Of a DNA stretch of 41,996 nucleotides, positions 24,679 to 33,134 are shown in pieces. The stretch comes from Bacteroidales bacterium (GTDB taxonomy: Bacteria; Bacteroidota; Bacteroidia; Bacteroidales; UBA932): assembly GCA_017548445.1 (NCBI GenBank), contig JAFYZZ010000007.1, positions 1-41,996 of the forward strand. The letters are read 5' to 3'. Every line of letters starts with the position of its first letter. Positions within the stretch are counted from its first letter, which is position 1. A model generated the notes under the pieces. It was given only the letters and a program-made list of their open reading frames with translations. It searched no databases and was not told the origin of the DNA. Both the position numbers and the translations under genes were made by a program.

Positions 24679-26127
24679 CTAGAATGGGAATATCTTGGTG
24701 AGCCAGAAGTAACCGAGCACGAAGCCGACGGCACCGATGACGATGCCCACCTTGGTCATATCCTTGGTCTCGACCATCCCGGTGGCGGACGCGATGGCGT
24801 TCGGCGGCGTGGAGATCGGGAAGAGCATCGCGATGGAGGCGCAGCAGGCGATGAAGACGATCATTGCCTGCGTGCCGCCCAGCGACAGGAAACTGGCGTT
24901 GTTGGCCGCGGCGGGATCCGCCATACCTTCGGCGACGACGATCAGGATCGGGATCAGCAGGGCGGCCGTGGCGGAATTGGAGATAAAGTTGGACAGGAAG
25001 TAGCACACCAGGCCGGCGATGACCAACACAAGCACCACCGACATATTGCCGAACGGGATGGCCGTGATGAGCACCTTGGCCAGGCCCGTGTCCTGCATCA
25101 GGTAACCCAGGCAGAAACCGCCCGCGACGAGCCAGAGCACGTTCCAGTTGATTTCCTTGATCTCCTCCTTGCCGAAGAGGCCGGTGGCGGTGAACACGCC
25201 CAGGGGAATCCAGGCGACGATGTTGGAGTTGATGCCGGTCAGCTGCTCGGTGGCCCAGAGGAGGATGGTGCCGATGAAGGTGATCCACACCAGATACAGC
25301 TTCCAGTCCTTCTTCTTATTGCTCGCAGGGATCTCCAGCACGAGCTTCTTCGTCTTGAACGGGAAGAAGAGGCGCAGGAGCACCCAGGCGATGAGGATCA
25401 TAATGATGACGTAGGGGATCATATGGGCACACCACTCGCCGAAGGAAATGTCGATACCGGCCTGCTCCAGGGCGCCTTTCGCGGTAGCGTTCGGCGGGGT
25501 GCCGATCGGCGTGCCGATACCGCCGAGGTTGGCGGCGACGGGGATGGACAGAGCCAGGCCCACCTTACCCTTGTCGTCGGCCGGCAGCTTGGAAAGCACC
25601 GGGGTCAGCAGGGCGAGCATCATCGCGGCCGTGGCCGTATTGGACATAAACATCGAGAATACGGCAATCATAATGAGGAATCCCAGGAGCACGATCTCGG
25701 GCTTGGTGCCGAAGAGTTTCAGCAGGGCCCGGGCCAGCGTGACGTCCAGGCCGTATTTCTCAGCCATAATGGCAAGCACGAAGCCACCGAGGAAGAGCAT
25801 CACGACCGGATCCGCCATAGAGGACATAATGCGGGCGTAAGGGACGAGCGTGCCGTACTGCGGGTCGCAGAACAGGCCGATACCTTTATTGGATACCGTC
25901 AGGAGGGCGATGACAATGACCATCAGGGACGTTGCCCAGTTCGGGATGATCTCGAAAATCCACATCAAAGCGGCGAAAACGAAGAGCGCGATCACGCGCT
26001 GCTGGACGACGGTCAGGCCCTCAATCCCGAAGGCGCTGACCGGAAGGGCCCACAGAAGGATTGTGGCGATCAGCACGATGGGCAGAAGCACACAATACTT
26101 GACAGAAAAAGTCTTGCTGTTGGACAT
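24679..26127 (-). CDS. SLC13/DASS family sodium:anion symporter
   Basis: 482 residues and about eleven hydrophobic helices. The two hallmark SNT-type re-entrant motifs are present: MSNTATAAMM near residue 160 and ISNSATAALL near residue 380, each followed by a proline-rich Gly/Thr loop (GTPIGTPPNA and FPISTPPNAIA). These bind Na+ and the carboxylate in VcINDY-like transporters. Uptake of C4-dicarboxylates such as succinate is likely, sulfate being the alternative. It is the first gene of an operon with the CNNM and EamA genes, driven by a consensus promoter in the gap before dcp. Confidence 0.93.
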   Translation of the reverse strand: MSNSKTFSVKYCVLLPIVLIATILLWALPVSAFGIEGLTVVQQRVIALFVFAALMWIFEIIPNWATSLMVIVIALLTVSNKGIGLFCDPQYGTLVPYARIMSSMADPVVMLFLGGFVLAIMAEKYGLDVTLARALLKLFGTKPEIVLLGFLIMIAVFSMFMSNTATAAMMLALLTPVLSKLPADDKGKVGLALSIPVAANLGGIGTPIGTPPNATAKGALEQAGIDISFGEWCAHMIPYVIIMILIAWVLLRLFFPFKTKKLVLEIPASNKKKDWKLYLVWITFIGTILLWATEQLTGINSNIVAWIPLGVFTATGLFGKEEIKEINWNVLWLVAGGFCLGYLMQDTGLAKVLITAIPFGNMSVVLVLVIAGLVCYFLSNFISNSATAALLIPILIVVAEGMADPAAANNASFLSLGGTQAMIVFIACCASIAMLFPISTPPNAIASATGMVETKDMTKVGIVIGAVGFVLGYFWLTKIFPF

Positions 26128-26166
26128 ATTTTTATACTACTACTTACTTGATTCTAAAAAGCGGCG

Positions 26167-26197
26167 CAAATTTAGACATTTTCACAAAGAAAAGCAA
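26167..26197 (-). promoter_or_regulatory. Promoter of the SLC13-CNNM-EamA operon
   Basis: The minus strand has TTG (26197-26195), a 20-base spacer and TAAATTTG (26174-26167), leaving a leader of about 33 nt to the ATG at 26127. Confidence 0.75.
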
Positions 26198-26306
26198 AGA
26201 GAAAGGCGCAACCTGAAGGGCGGCCGCGCCTGTCATACACACACTAACTTTTATCTCGATGCAAAAATAGGCCGGATGAAAAGAATAATAAATCCCCATT
26301 TATGGT

Positions 26307-26314
26307 TATTTTTG
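26307..26314 (+). promoter_or_regulatory. Candidate -7 element abutting the dcp start
   Basis: TATTTTTG ends four bases before the ATG at 26319-26321. No TTG is found at the usual distance. If active, the dcp transcript would begin at or inside the start codon. Confidence 0.4.
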
Positions 26315-26318
26315 CGCT

Positions 26319-28373
26319 ATGGACAATCCGCTGCTGACTCCCTCTCCCCTGCCTTTCGGCGCCCCGCGCTTCGACGCCATCCGTGCGGAGCACTGGCTGC
26401 CCGCCTTCCGGGCCGCCATCGCCCGGGGGAAGACCGAGGTGGACGTCATCGCGGCGAATCCCGCAGAGCCCACCTTCGAGAACACCGTCGAGGCCCTGGA
26501 GTTCGCAGCAGACGACCTGGAGACGGTCGGCGGCCTGTTTTTCAACCTGCTTGAAGCCGAGAGCGACGACAGGATGCAGGAGATCGCCGAGGAGGTCTCC
26601 CCGCTGATGACGGAGTACGAGATGTACGTTTCCCTCAACGAAGCGCTGTTCGCCCGCGTGAAGGCCGTGTATGACCGCCGCGCCGGCCTCAGTCTCGCTC
26701 CCGACCAGAGCAAGTTGCTGGAAGACAGCTACAAAGAATTCGTGCGCAGTGGCGCGCTGCTGGGCCCGGAGGACAAGAAGACCTACGCCGCCCTGCAGGA
26801 GGAACTCGACCTGCTGGAGCTGCGCTACGGCAAGAACGTGCTCGACGCCACCAACGCCTTCACCCTGCACCTGACGGACGAGGCGGACCTGGAAGGCCTG
26901 CCGCAGTACGTCCGCGACGCAGCCGCCGGAGCCGCCCGGGAAAAAGGCCTGGACGGCTGGCTTTTCGACCTCACCCGCCCCAGCTATACCCCGTTCCTGC
27001 AGTACAGCGCCCGCGCCGACCTGAGGGAACGCCTCTGGCGCGCCTATAACGCCCGCGCCCTCGGCGGGCCCTCCGACAATAGCGAAATCTGCCTGAAAAT
27101 CACCGATTTACGCCGCCGCATCGCGCAGCTGCTCGGCTATTCCGACTGGGCCGCGTACGCCTTGGAGGACCGGATGGCGAAGGACGTGGGGGCCGTGCGC
27201 GCCCTGCTGGACGCGCTGATGGAGCCGTCGCTGCCCGCCGCCCGGCGGGAGGTGGCCGCACTGCTGGACCACGCCCGGGCAAACGGCTATGCCGAAACGC
27301 AGATGCAGCCCTGGGACTTCCCCTGGTGGTCCGAGCGTTACCGCGCAGATCATTATGACCTGAGCGACGAGCAGCTCAAGCCCTACTTCCGGCTGGAAGA
27401 CTGCATCGGCGCCGTCTTCGGCCTCGCCACGCGCCTGTATGGCCTGCAGTTCGTCCCTCGGCCGGACCTGCCCGTGTACCATCCCGACGTGAAGGTGTAT
27501 GACGTGCAGGACGCCTCCGGACGGCACCTGGCGCTGTTCTACGCCGACTTCTTCCCCCGACCGGGCAAGCGGGGCGGCGCCTGGATGACCAACTTCCGCG
27601 AACTTTCCGCCCCCGGCGGCGTGGAGCGCCGCCCGCTGGTGAGCATCGTCACGAACTTCAGCAAACCCGCGCCCGACGCGCCGTCGCTGCTCACGCACGA
27701 CGAGCTGACCACCTTCCTGCACGAATTCGGCCACGCCCTGCACGGGATGCTCGCCGAAGGGCGCTACCCCTCCCTGACGGGCACCAACGTGGCCCGCGAC
27801 TTCGTGGAGTTGCCCTCGCAGCTGATGGAGAACTGGGGGTTCGAGCCGGAATTCCTGCGACCCTTCGCCCGGCACTGGCAGACCGGGGAACCCATCCCGG
27901 ACGAACTCGTGCAGCGGCTCGTCGCCGCGCGGAACTTCCACGCGGCATACTTCCAGGTGCGCCAGCTGCGCTTCGGCGTGCTGGACCTGGCGTGGCATAC
28001 CCTTCAGGAGGAGGCCCCCGATCAAATCGGGGATGACGCCCGGGAAACCGTCGTCGCCCTGGAGGCGCGGGCCCTTGCGGACTGCGCCGTGCTGCCGGAC
28101 CCTGCCGGCAGCTGCATCTCCACCGCCTTCACCCACATCTTCTCCGGCGGCTATTCCGCCGGCTATTACTCTTATAAATGGGCGGAGGTGCTCGAAGCCG
28201 ACGCCTTCAGCCGCTTCCGCAAGGAAGGCATCTTCAACGCCGGCACCGCCGCCTCCTTCCGCGAGAACGTACTCTCGAAGGGCGGCAGCGAGGACGCCGC
28301 CGTGCTGTACCGCCGTTTCCGCGGGCGCGAACCCGACCCGAAAGAACTGCTCAAGAAACTGGAAATCATATAG
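26319..28373 (+). CDS. dcp: Peptidyl-dipeptidase Dcp (M3 family)
   Basis: 684 residues, no signal peptide. It begins MDNPLLTPSPLPFGAPRFDA, the usual M3 opening, and carries the zinc motif in TTFLHEFGHALHGML near residue 470 with the downstream Glu in VELPSQLMENW. The C-terminal GGYSAGYYSYKWAEVLEADAF is typical of Dcp and oligopeptidase A. It removes C-terminal dipeptides from peptides in the cytoplasm or periplasm. The start is supported by the family N-terminus. A short palindrome (28016-28032) lies in a loop region of the gene. pncB begins two bases after the stop. Confidence 0.95.
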   Translation: MDNPLLTPSPLPFGAPRFDAIRAEHWLPAFRAAIARGKTEVDVIAANPAEPTFENTVEALEFAADDLETVGGLFFNLLEAESDDRMQEIAEEVSPLMTEYEMYVSLNEALFARVKAVYDRRAGLSLAPDQSKLLEDSYKEFVRSGALLGPEDKKTYAALQEELDLLELRYGKNVLDATNAFTLHLTDEADLEGLPQYVRDAAAGAAREKGLDGWLFDLTRPSYTPFLQYSARADLRERLWRAYNARALGGPSDNSEICLKITDLRRRIAQLLGYSDWAAYALEDRMAKDVGAVRALLDALMEPSLPAARREVAALLDHARANGYAETQMQPWDFPWWSERYRADHYDLSDEQLKPYFRLEDCIGAVFGLATRLYGLQFVPRPDLPVYHPDVKVYDVQDASGRHLALFYADFFPRPGKRGGAWMTNFRELSAPGGVERRPLVSIVTNFSKPAPDAPSLLTHDELTTFLHEFGHALHGMLAEGRYPSLTGTNVARDFVELPSQLMENWGFEPEFLRPFARHWQTGEPIPDELVQRLVAARNFHAAYFQVRQLRFGVLDLAWHTLQEEAPDQIGDDARETVVALEARALADCAVLPDPAGSCISTAFTHIFSGGYSAGYYSYKWAEVLEADAFSRFRKEGIFNAGTAASFRENVLSKGGSEDAAVLYRRFRGREPDPKELLKKLEII
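28016..28032. repeat. Short intragenic palindrome in dcp
   Basis: CCCCGAT-CAA-ATCGGGG makes a perfect 7-bp stem with a 3-base loop, encoding APDQIGD in a poorly conserved stretch between the catalytic domain and the C-terminal motif. Confidence 0.6.
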
Positions 28374-28375
28374 AT

Positions 28376-29587
28376 ATGAAACCCATCATTACCCATTTCA
28401 CCGACAACGACCTCTACACCTTCACCTGCCAGTACTACATTCTGGAGACCTACCCGCGCGCCGAGGTCGAGTACACCTTCTTCGACCGCAACCATCAGGT
28501 CTATCCCCAGGGATTCGACAAGATGCTGCGCGAGCAGCTCGACCATATGGCCGAGGTGCGCATCACCGACGAGGAGATCGAGTATATGAAGACCCGCTGC
28601 GTCTTCCTGCCCCTGTGGTACTTCACCTACCTGCGCGGCTACCGCTTCCGCCCGGGCGAAGTGACCGTCAGACAGGACGAAGAAGGCCATCTGGACATCA
28701 AGGTCCGCGGAAAGTGGTTCTCCGCCATTATGTGGGAGATGCCCATCCTGTCCTGCATCTCAGAGCTGATGCACGGCCTGCGGGGCGACTTCGAGCGCTA
28801 CGACGCCGCCCTCGAAGAGGCGAAGGCGCGCGCCAAGACCGAGCGCATCTTCGGCAGCGGCCTGGTGCTGGGCGATATGGGCACGCGGCGCCGCTTCAGC
28901 TTCGAGCACCACGAGATGGTGGTGCGCGTGATGAAGGAAGTGTACGACTCCCGCAGCGACTGGCCCGGCAAGTTCACCGGCACCTCCAACGTCTGGCTGG
29001 CGATGAAGTACAACTGCGTGCCGCTGGGCACGATGTCGCACCAGCTCATCAGCTTCGAGGAGAACGTGAGCGGCGTGTTCGAATGCAACTTCAACGTAAT
29101 GAAGAAGTTCAGCGACGTGTACGACGGCGACAACGGCATCTACCTGTACGACTGCTTCGGCGACGAGGTGTTCTTCTCCAACCTCTCCAAGCGGATGGCG
29201 ATGATGTACAAGGGCCTGCGCGTGGACAGCGGCGACGAGTTCGAGCAGACCGAGAAGATCATCGCCAAATACAAGTCGCTCGGCATCGACCCGGCCACCA
29301 AGCAGGTCTGCTTCAGCAACGGCCTGGACATCGACAAGGCCATCAAGATCCACGAATACGTGGCCGGACGCGTGCAGGATTCCTACGGCGTGGGTACCCA
29401 CCTCACCTGCGACGTGACGGGTGCCGAGCCGATGAACATCGTGGTGAAGCTCACCCGCGGCCGCATCACCGAACTGCGCGAATGGCACGACTGCGTGAAA
29501 CTGTCCTGCAACCTCGGCAAGACCCTGGGCAACCCCGAGAAATGCGCCTACCTCACCAAACTGCTGCAGGGCTCCGCGGAACGCTGA
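28376..29587 (+). CDS. pncB: Nicotinate phosphoribosyltransferase
   Basis: 403 residues starting MKPIITHFTDNDLYTFTCQYY, the conserved N-terminus. Other family segments: DMGTRRRFSFEHHE, FTGTSNVWLAMKY, GTMSHQLI (containing the His that is phosphorylated in characterised enzymes), DCFGDEVFF and LRVDSGDEFEQTEK, and the C-terminal CDVTGAEPMNIVVKL. It joins nicotinate and PRPP to nicotinate mononucleotide with ATP hydrolysis, the first step of NAD salvage. The start lies two bases after the dcp stop, so the two genes form a unit. Confidence 0.96.
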   Translation: MKPIITHFTDNDLYTFTCQYYILETYPRAEVEYTFFDRNHQVYPQGFDKMLREQLDHMAEVRITDEEIEYMKTRCVFLPLWYFTYLRGYRFRPGEVTVRQDEEGHLDIKVRGKWFSAIMWEMPILSCISELMHGLRGDFERYDAALEEAKARAKTERIFGSGLVLGDMGTRRRFSFEHHEMVVRVMKEVYDSRSDWPGKFTGTSNVWLAMKYNCVPLGTMSHQLISFEENVSGVFECNFNVMKKFSDVYDGDNGIYLYDCFGDEVFFSNLSKRMAMMYKGLRVDSGDEFEQTEKIIAKYKSLGIDPATKQVCFSNGLDIDKAIKIHEYVAGRVQDSYGVGTHLTCDVTGAEPMNIVVKLTRGRITELREWHDCVKLSCNLGKTLGNPEKCAYLTKLLQGSAER

Positions 29588-29618
29588 CGTCCGGCCCGGA
29601 AGGCTTTTCCGGAAAGAT

Positions 29619-29648
29619 TTGGAATTCGGATTTTTTTTTCTATCTTTG
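29619..29648 (+). promoter_or_regulatory. Promoter of the rpsF-rpsR-rplI operon
   Basis: TTG (29619-29621), a 19-base spacer and TATCTTTG (29641-29648), a near-perfect consensus. The leader would be about 42 nt and contains a hairpin. Confidence 0.88.
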
Positions 29649-29649
29649 C

Positions 29650-29669
29650 AGCCCCGTTTTTTCGGGGCT
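29650..29669 (+). promoter_or_regulatory. Hairpin at the 5' end of the rpsF leader
   Basis: AGCCCCG (29650-29656) and CGGGGCT (29663-29669) form a 7-bp stem with a T6 loop, followed by an A/T-rich stretch up to the start codon. In other bacteria S6 or the S6:S18 complex binds a structured rpsF leader; whether this hairpin is such a site is an inference. It could also be a transcription attenuator or stabiliser. Confidence 0.5.
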
Positions 29670-29696
29670 ATTATTTTATTATCAAACATTAACGAA

Positions 29697-30107
29697 ATGA
29701 TCAAACAGTACGAAACCGTTTTCATTGCAACTCCCGTTTTGTCTGACACCCAGATGAAGGAAGCGGTTGCCAAGTACACGCAGCTGATCACCGCCAACGG
29801 CGGAGAAATCGTGTACGAAGAGGACTGGGGTCTGAAGCAGCTCGCCTACCCCATCCAGCACAAGACGTCAGGATTCTATTACCTGATCGAATTCAAGGCT
29901 GACCCGTCTTTCGTGGCCACCCTCGAGACCCAGTATCACCGTGACGAGCGCATCCTGCGCTACATCACCGTCGCCCTCGACAAGAACGCCGTCGCCTACG
30001 CCGAGCACCGTCGCCAGACGCGCGCCGCCAAGGCTGCCGCCGCCACCGCCCCCAAGCAGGAGGAAGCTCCCGCCGCCGAGGCCGAAATCATCGAAACCGA
30101 AGAATAA
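29697..30107 (+). CDS. rpsF: 30S ribosomal protein S6
   Basis: 136 residues from the ATG at 29697. It begins MIKQYETVFIATPVLSD, with LAYPIQHKTSGFYYLIEF and RDERILRYITVALDKNA typical of S6. The C-terminal tail (about 30 residues) is Ala/Lys/Glu-rich, ending in an acidic stretch (EAEIIETEE). It binds the central domain of 16S rRNA together with S18. It is the first gene of the classical rpsF-rpsR-rplI operon and uses a consensus promoter. Confidence 0.97.
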   Translation: MIKQYETVFIATPVLSDTQMKEAVAKYTQLITANGGEIVYEEDWGLKQLAYPIQHKTSGFYYLIEFKADPSFVATLETQYHRDERILRYITVALDKNAVAYAEHRRQTRAAKAAAATAPKQEEAPAAEAEIIETEE

Positions 30108-30122
30108 TCAGGAGGAATCACT

Positions 30123-30389
30123 ATGGCTGTCAACAACGAAATCCGTTACCTGAACCCTCCTACCGTGGAGGTTCGCAAGAAGAAATACTGCCGCTTCAAG
30201 AAGGCGGGCATCAAGTATGTCGACTACAAGGACCCCGAGTTCCTGAAGAAGTTCCTCAACGAGCAGGGCAAGATCCTTCCCCGCCGTATCACGGGCACTT
30301 CCCTGAAGTTCCAGCGCAAGGTTGCGCAGGCCGTCAAGCGCGCCCGCTCCCTCGCCCTTCTGCCGTACGTCACCGACCTCCTCAAATAA
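30123..30389 (+). CDS. rpsR: 30S ribosomal protein S18
   Basis: 88 residues. The core [20 protein letters not shown], then [20 protein letters not shown] and [13 protein letters not shown], is diagnostic. It is a small basic RNA-binding protein that pairs with S6 in the 30S platform. It is preceded by AGGAGG (30110-30115), seven bases before the ATG, one of the few clear Shine-Dalgarno sites in this window. Confidence 0.98.
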   Translation: MAVNNEIRYLNPPTVEVRKKKYCRFKKAGIKYVDYKDPEFLKKFLNEQGKILPRRITGTSLKFQRKVAQAVKRARSLALLPYVTDLLK

Positions 30390-30399
30390 TTGAAGCGTT

Positions 30400-30852
30400 A
30401 TGAAGATCATCCTTAAGAAAGAAATTGCCAATCTCGGCGAGGCCGGAGATGTGGTAGAAGTCAAGACCGGTTACGCGCTCAATTATCTCGTTCCCCAGGG
30501 ATTCGCCACCGTCGGCACGCCCTCCGCGCTCAAGCAGCACGCCGAGACGCTCCGTCAGCGCGCCCACAAGGAAGCGAAGCTGGTCGCCGATGCGCAGGCC
30601 CTCGCCGCCAGGATCGAGGCCGCCGAGGTGAAGATGACCGCTAAGGTCGGCGAGAGCGGCAAGCTCTACGGTGCCGTGACCGCCGCCCAGGTGGCCGAGG
30701 CCCTCGCCGCCGCCGGCATCGAGGTGGACAAGAAGAACGTCACCGTTCCCGAAATCAAGGAGACCGGTGAGTTCGAAGGCAAGGTGAAGTGCTACAAGGG
30801 CGTCTTCGCCGCCGTGAAGATCCTCGTCGAGGCTGAAGCCGCCGCCGAGTAA
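30400..30852 (+). CDS. rplI: 50S ribosomal protein L9
   Basis: 150 residues. The N-terminal MKIILKKEIANLGEAGDVVEVK and GYALNYLVPQGFA are diagnostic of L9, followed by the long charged connecting helix and a C-terminal rRNA-binding domain. It starts ten bases after the rpsR stop and closes the operon ahead of an intrinsic terminator. Confidence 0.98.
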   Translation: MKIILKKEIANLGEAGDVVEVKTGYALNYLVPQGFATVGTPSALKQHAETLRQRAHKEAKLVADAQALAARIEAAEVKMTAKVGESGKLYGAVTAAQVAEALAAAGIEVDKKNVTVPEIKETGEFEGKVKCYKGVFAAVKILVEAEAAAE

Positions 30853-30876
30853 TCTCCATCCGCTACACAAAGAAAA

Positions 30877-30908
30877 ACAGGCAGGTCGCTGACCCGCCTG
30901 TTTTTTTT
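30877..30908 (+). terminator. Intrinsic terminator of the rpsF-rpsR-rplI operon
   Basis: ACAGGC-A-GGTC (30877-30887) pairs with GACC-C-GCCTGT (30891-30901) around a GCT loop with one internal mismatch, followed directly by a run of eight T. It is typical in form and well placed 24 bases after the rplI stop. Confidence 0.9.
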
Positions 30909-30951
30909 GTACTACTATGGGGTTTTTACCCACAGTAGAGTAGAAAAAGGG

Positions 30952-31356
30952 TTAAAGAACGGTAAGGATGCCGGCGATGGCGCTGAACAGGACGATGGCG
31001 GCCAGGATGCCGGTCCAGGTCTGGGTGCTGCTGCGGGACTCCGGCCAGCGGAGCCGGTTCAGCGCCAGGACACCCGCCGTGAGGGCGATGCCCACCCACA
31101 GCCCGGCACAAGGGCGCAGGCCGCCGGTAGCGAACACCTGGGCGAAGACGCCGGCGGGGATGAACGCCGCCACGAACGAAAGTAGGTTGTGCCTGCGCGC
31201 CGGCATCCACAGGACCAGCTGGAAGAGGGTCAGGCCCGCCGCGACCACCAGCGCCGCGGCCCATCGGTCCGTGAACTTATAGAAAAAATACAGGAATATC
31301 CCGGCGAAGAACACCAGGGATATTCCTGCAGCGAGTATTTTCTGATGCCGCAGCAC
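30952..31356 (-). CDS. Small membrane protein of unknown function
   Basis: 134 residues with four hydrophobic segments (about 8-26, 32-50, 58-78, 83-98, and a final weak one at 115-132), connected by short basic loops (MPARRHN, RLRWPESRSS). There is no recognisable motif. It starts three bases after the stop of the POT transporter and is presumably co-transcribed with it. A hairpin without a U-tract lies beyond its stop. The coding bias is that of its neighbours. Confidence 0.75.
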   Translation of the reverse strand: MLRHQKILAAGISLVFFAGIFLYFFYKFTDRWAAALVVAAGLTLFQLVLWMPARRHNLLSFVAAFIPAGVFAQVFATGGLRPCAGLWVGIALTAGVLALNRLRWPESRSSTQTWTGILAAIVLFSAIAGILTVL

Positions 31357-31359
31357 GGT

Positions 31360-33042
31360 TTATTCTGCCGTGGCGGCCTCCAGCTTCTTGAGGAAGGAGA
31401 ACATCACGATGCCGGAGATGACGCAGAGTGCCATCAGGACCGTCCAGTTGACCCACAGCGGAACGTTGTCCCAAAGCATCGAAGGGATGGAACTGAGGTA
31501 GTTGCCGATGGCGGTGGCGGCGAACCAGCAACCCATCATCAGGCCCTTGTACTTCGGCGGAGCAACCTTCGAAACGAAGGAGATGCCCATAGGGCTGAGG
31601 AGCAGCTCGGCGAAAGTAAGCACCAGATACGTGCTGATGAGGTAGGTCGGGACCACCGGGTCGGGAGAAACGCCGCCGACGGCTGTCAGGCTCGAAGGGG
31701 CCGGCTGGCCCTTGGAGGCGGCGAGCATAATGAGGTAGCCGAGCGCGGCCACGAACATACCCAGACCGATCTTCTTCGGGGCGGAAGGCTCCTTGCCCTT
31801 CTTGGCGAGCGCGCCGAACAGGGCCATCGAGACCGGCGTAAGGGCCACGACGAAGAACGGGTTGAACTGCTGGAACTGCTGGGGCAGGATGTGCAGGACG
31901 GAATCCATTCCGGAGTACAGCGCATAGGCGCCGCCCCACAGGAGCAGGGTCACGACTCCGCAGATGGCCTTGGCCTTGGAAGTCTCGGACTGGAACACGC
32001 CGAACAGGGTGTACACCGACACGGCGATCAGGAACAGCGGCCAGATATTGAAGCCGATGCGCAGCGGACCGGACACGGTGTCCTGGGTGTAGTCACGCGC
32101 GAAATAGGTCAGCGAAGATCCGTTCTGATGGAAGGCCATCCAGAAGAAGATGACCACGGCGAACACGAAGCAGAGGGCCACGATGCGGTCCTTGGTCTGC
32201 TTGGGCGTGAGCTCGACGACCTTCTCGTTGGAGGCGGCCGCCTGCTTGGCGTTGACGTCGGTGTGCTTGAACCAGGAGCGGAAGCCGAAGTAGATGGCCA
32301 TCGAGAAGATCAGCGACACGCAGGCCACGGCGAAGCCGAGGTTGTAGGCGGTGGACAGGTGGTTGATGTAGTACTGGCTGAAGTCGGTCAGGCTCATCGC
32401 GGCCACGTCGGAGCCGGGCATCGCGGCCTGGAGTTCCTGGAGCATCCCGGGATCCTGCAGCGTGCCGTTCAGGCACTGGTGCGCGAGGGCCGGGATGTCG
32501 GCCTTGTAGATGAGGCCGGAGCTGGCCAGGTGCTTGTTGGTCAGGGCCGTGGCGGCGGTGGGGGCGAACATCGCGCCCACGTTGATGGCCATATAGAAGA
32601 GGCTGAATCCGGAGTCGCGCTTGGCGCTGTAGGCAGGGTCGTCATAAAGGTTGCCCGTCATCACCTGGAGGTTGCCCTTGAACAGGCCGGTACCCACGGC
32701 GATGAGCAGCAGGGCGCCGATCATCATCACCAGGGCGAGGGCGCGGTTGGCAAAGGCGTCGGTGGGAATGGCCAGCAGGAGGTATCCCAGGAACATCACC
32801 GACACGCCGGTGACGACGCACTTGCCGAAACCGATCTTGTCGGCAAGCCATCCGCCGAGCACCGGCATAAAATAGACGGCTGCCAGGAAAATGGCGTAAA
32901 ACTGACCCGCCGCGGCGGCGGTGAAGCCGAACTTCGCCTGCAGGAACAGGAGGAAGATGGCCAGCATCGTGTAATAGCCGAAGCGCTCGCCGGTGTTGGC
33001 GAGGGCCAGGGCGTAGAGACCTTTGGGTTGTCCTTTGAACAT
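31360..33042 (-). CDS. POT/PTR family proton-dependent peptide transporter
   Basis: 560 residues, an MFS fold with 12-14 helices. The proton-coupling motif ExxERFxYY is represented by NTGERFGYY at residues 17-25. GTGLFKGNL near residue 117 and FYMAINVGAMFAP near 150 match POT signature segments, and a long insertion with several helices lies between helices 6 and 7, as in bacterial POT proteins. It imports di- and tripeptides with protons in the inner membrane. That fits the peptidases in the window (Dcp, PepD), although they are in other operons. A -7 element lies 32 bases upstream. Confidence 0.94.
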   Translation of the reverse strand: MFKGQPKGLYALALANTGERFGYYTMLAIFLLFLQAKFGFTAAAAGQFYAIFLAAVYFMPVLGGWLADKIGFGKCVVTGVSVMFLGYLLLAIPTDAFANRALALVMMIGALLLIAVGTGLFKGNLQVMTGNLYDDPAYSAKRDSGFSLFYMAINVGAMFAPTAATALTNKHLASSGLIYKADIPALAHQCLNGTLQDPGMLQELQAAMPGSDVAAMSLTDFSQYYINHLSTAYNLGFAVACVSLIFSMAIYFGFRSWFKHTDVNAKQAAASNEKVVELTPKQTKDRIVALCFVFAVVIFFWMAFHQNGSSLTYFARDYTQDTVSGPLRIGFNIWPLFLIAVSVYTLFGVFQSETSKAKAICGVVTLLLWGGAYALYSGMDSVLHILPQQFQQFNPFFVVALTPVSMALFGALAKKGKEPSAPKKIGLGMFVAALGYLIMLAASKGQPAPSSLTAVGGVSPDPVVPTYLISTYLVLTFAELLLSPMGISFVSKVAPPKYKGLMMGCWFAATAIGNYLSSIPSMLWDNVPLWVNWTVLMALCVISGIVMFSFLKKLEAATAE

Positions 33043-33074
33043 ATCTGAGATTGTTTACGTTTTAGTCGTATCCA

Positions 33075-33082
33075 CAAAGATA
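33075..33082 (-). promoter_or_regulatory. Candidate -7 element for the POT transporter
   Basis: TATCTTTG on the minus strand, 32 bases before the ATG at 33042. No TTG is found at 19-21 bases upstream. It lies back to back with the acyltransferase promoter. Confidence 0.6.
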
Positions 33083-33098
33083 ATAAAAAAAACGCATC

Positions 33099-33129
33099 TT
33101 GAATAAATCCGCAGAAATGCGTATATTTG
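33099..33129 (+). promoter_or_regulatory. Promoter giving a probably leaderless acyltransferase transcript
   Basis: TTG (33099-33101), a 20-base spacer and TATATTTG (33122-33129), a full consensus. The ATG at 33135 starts five bases after the -7 element, right where transcription should begin. Confidence 0.8.
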
Positions 33130-33134
33130 CAATA

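Noticed and set aside
30912..30938. Hairpin CTACTATGGG / CCCACAGTAG beyond the small membrane-protein gene
   Set aside because: Stable with one mismatch, but neither strand has a following U-tract, so I do not call it a terminator.
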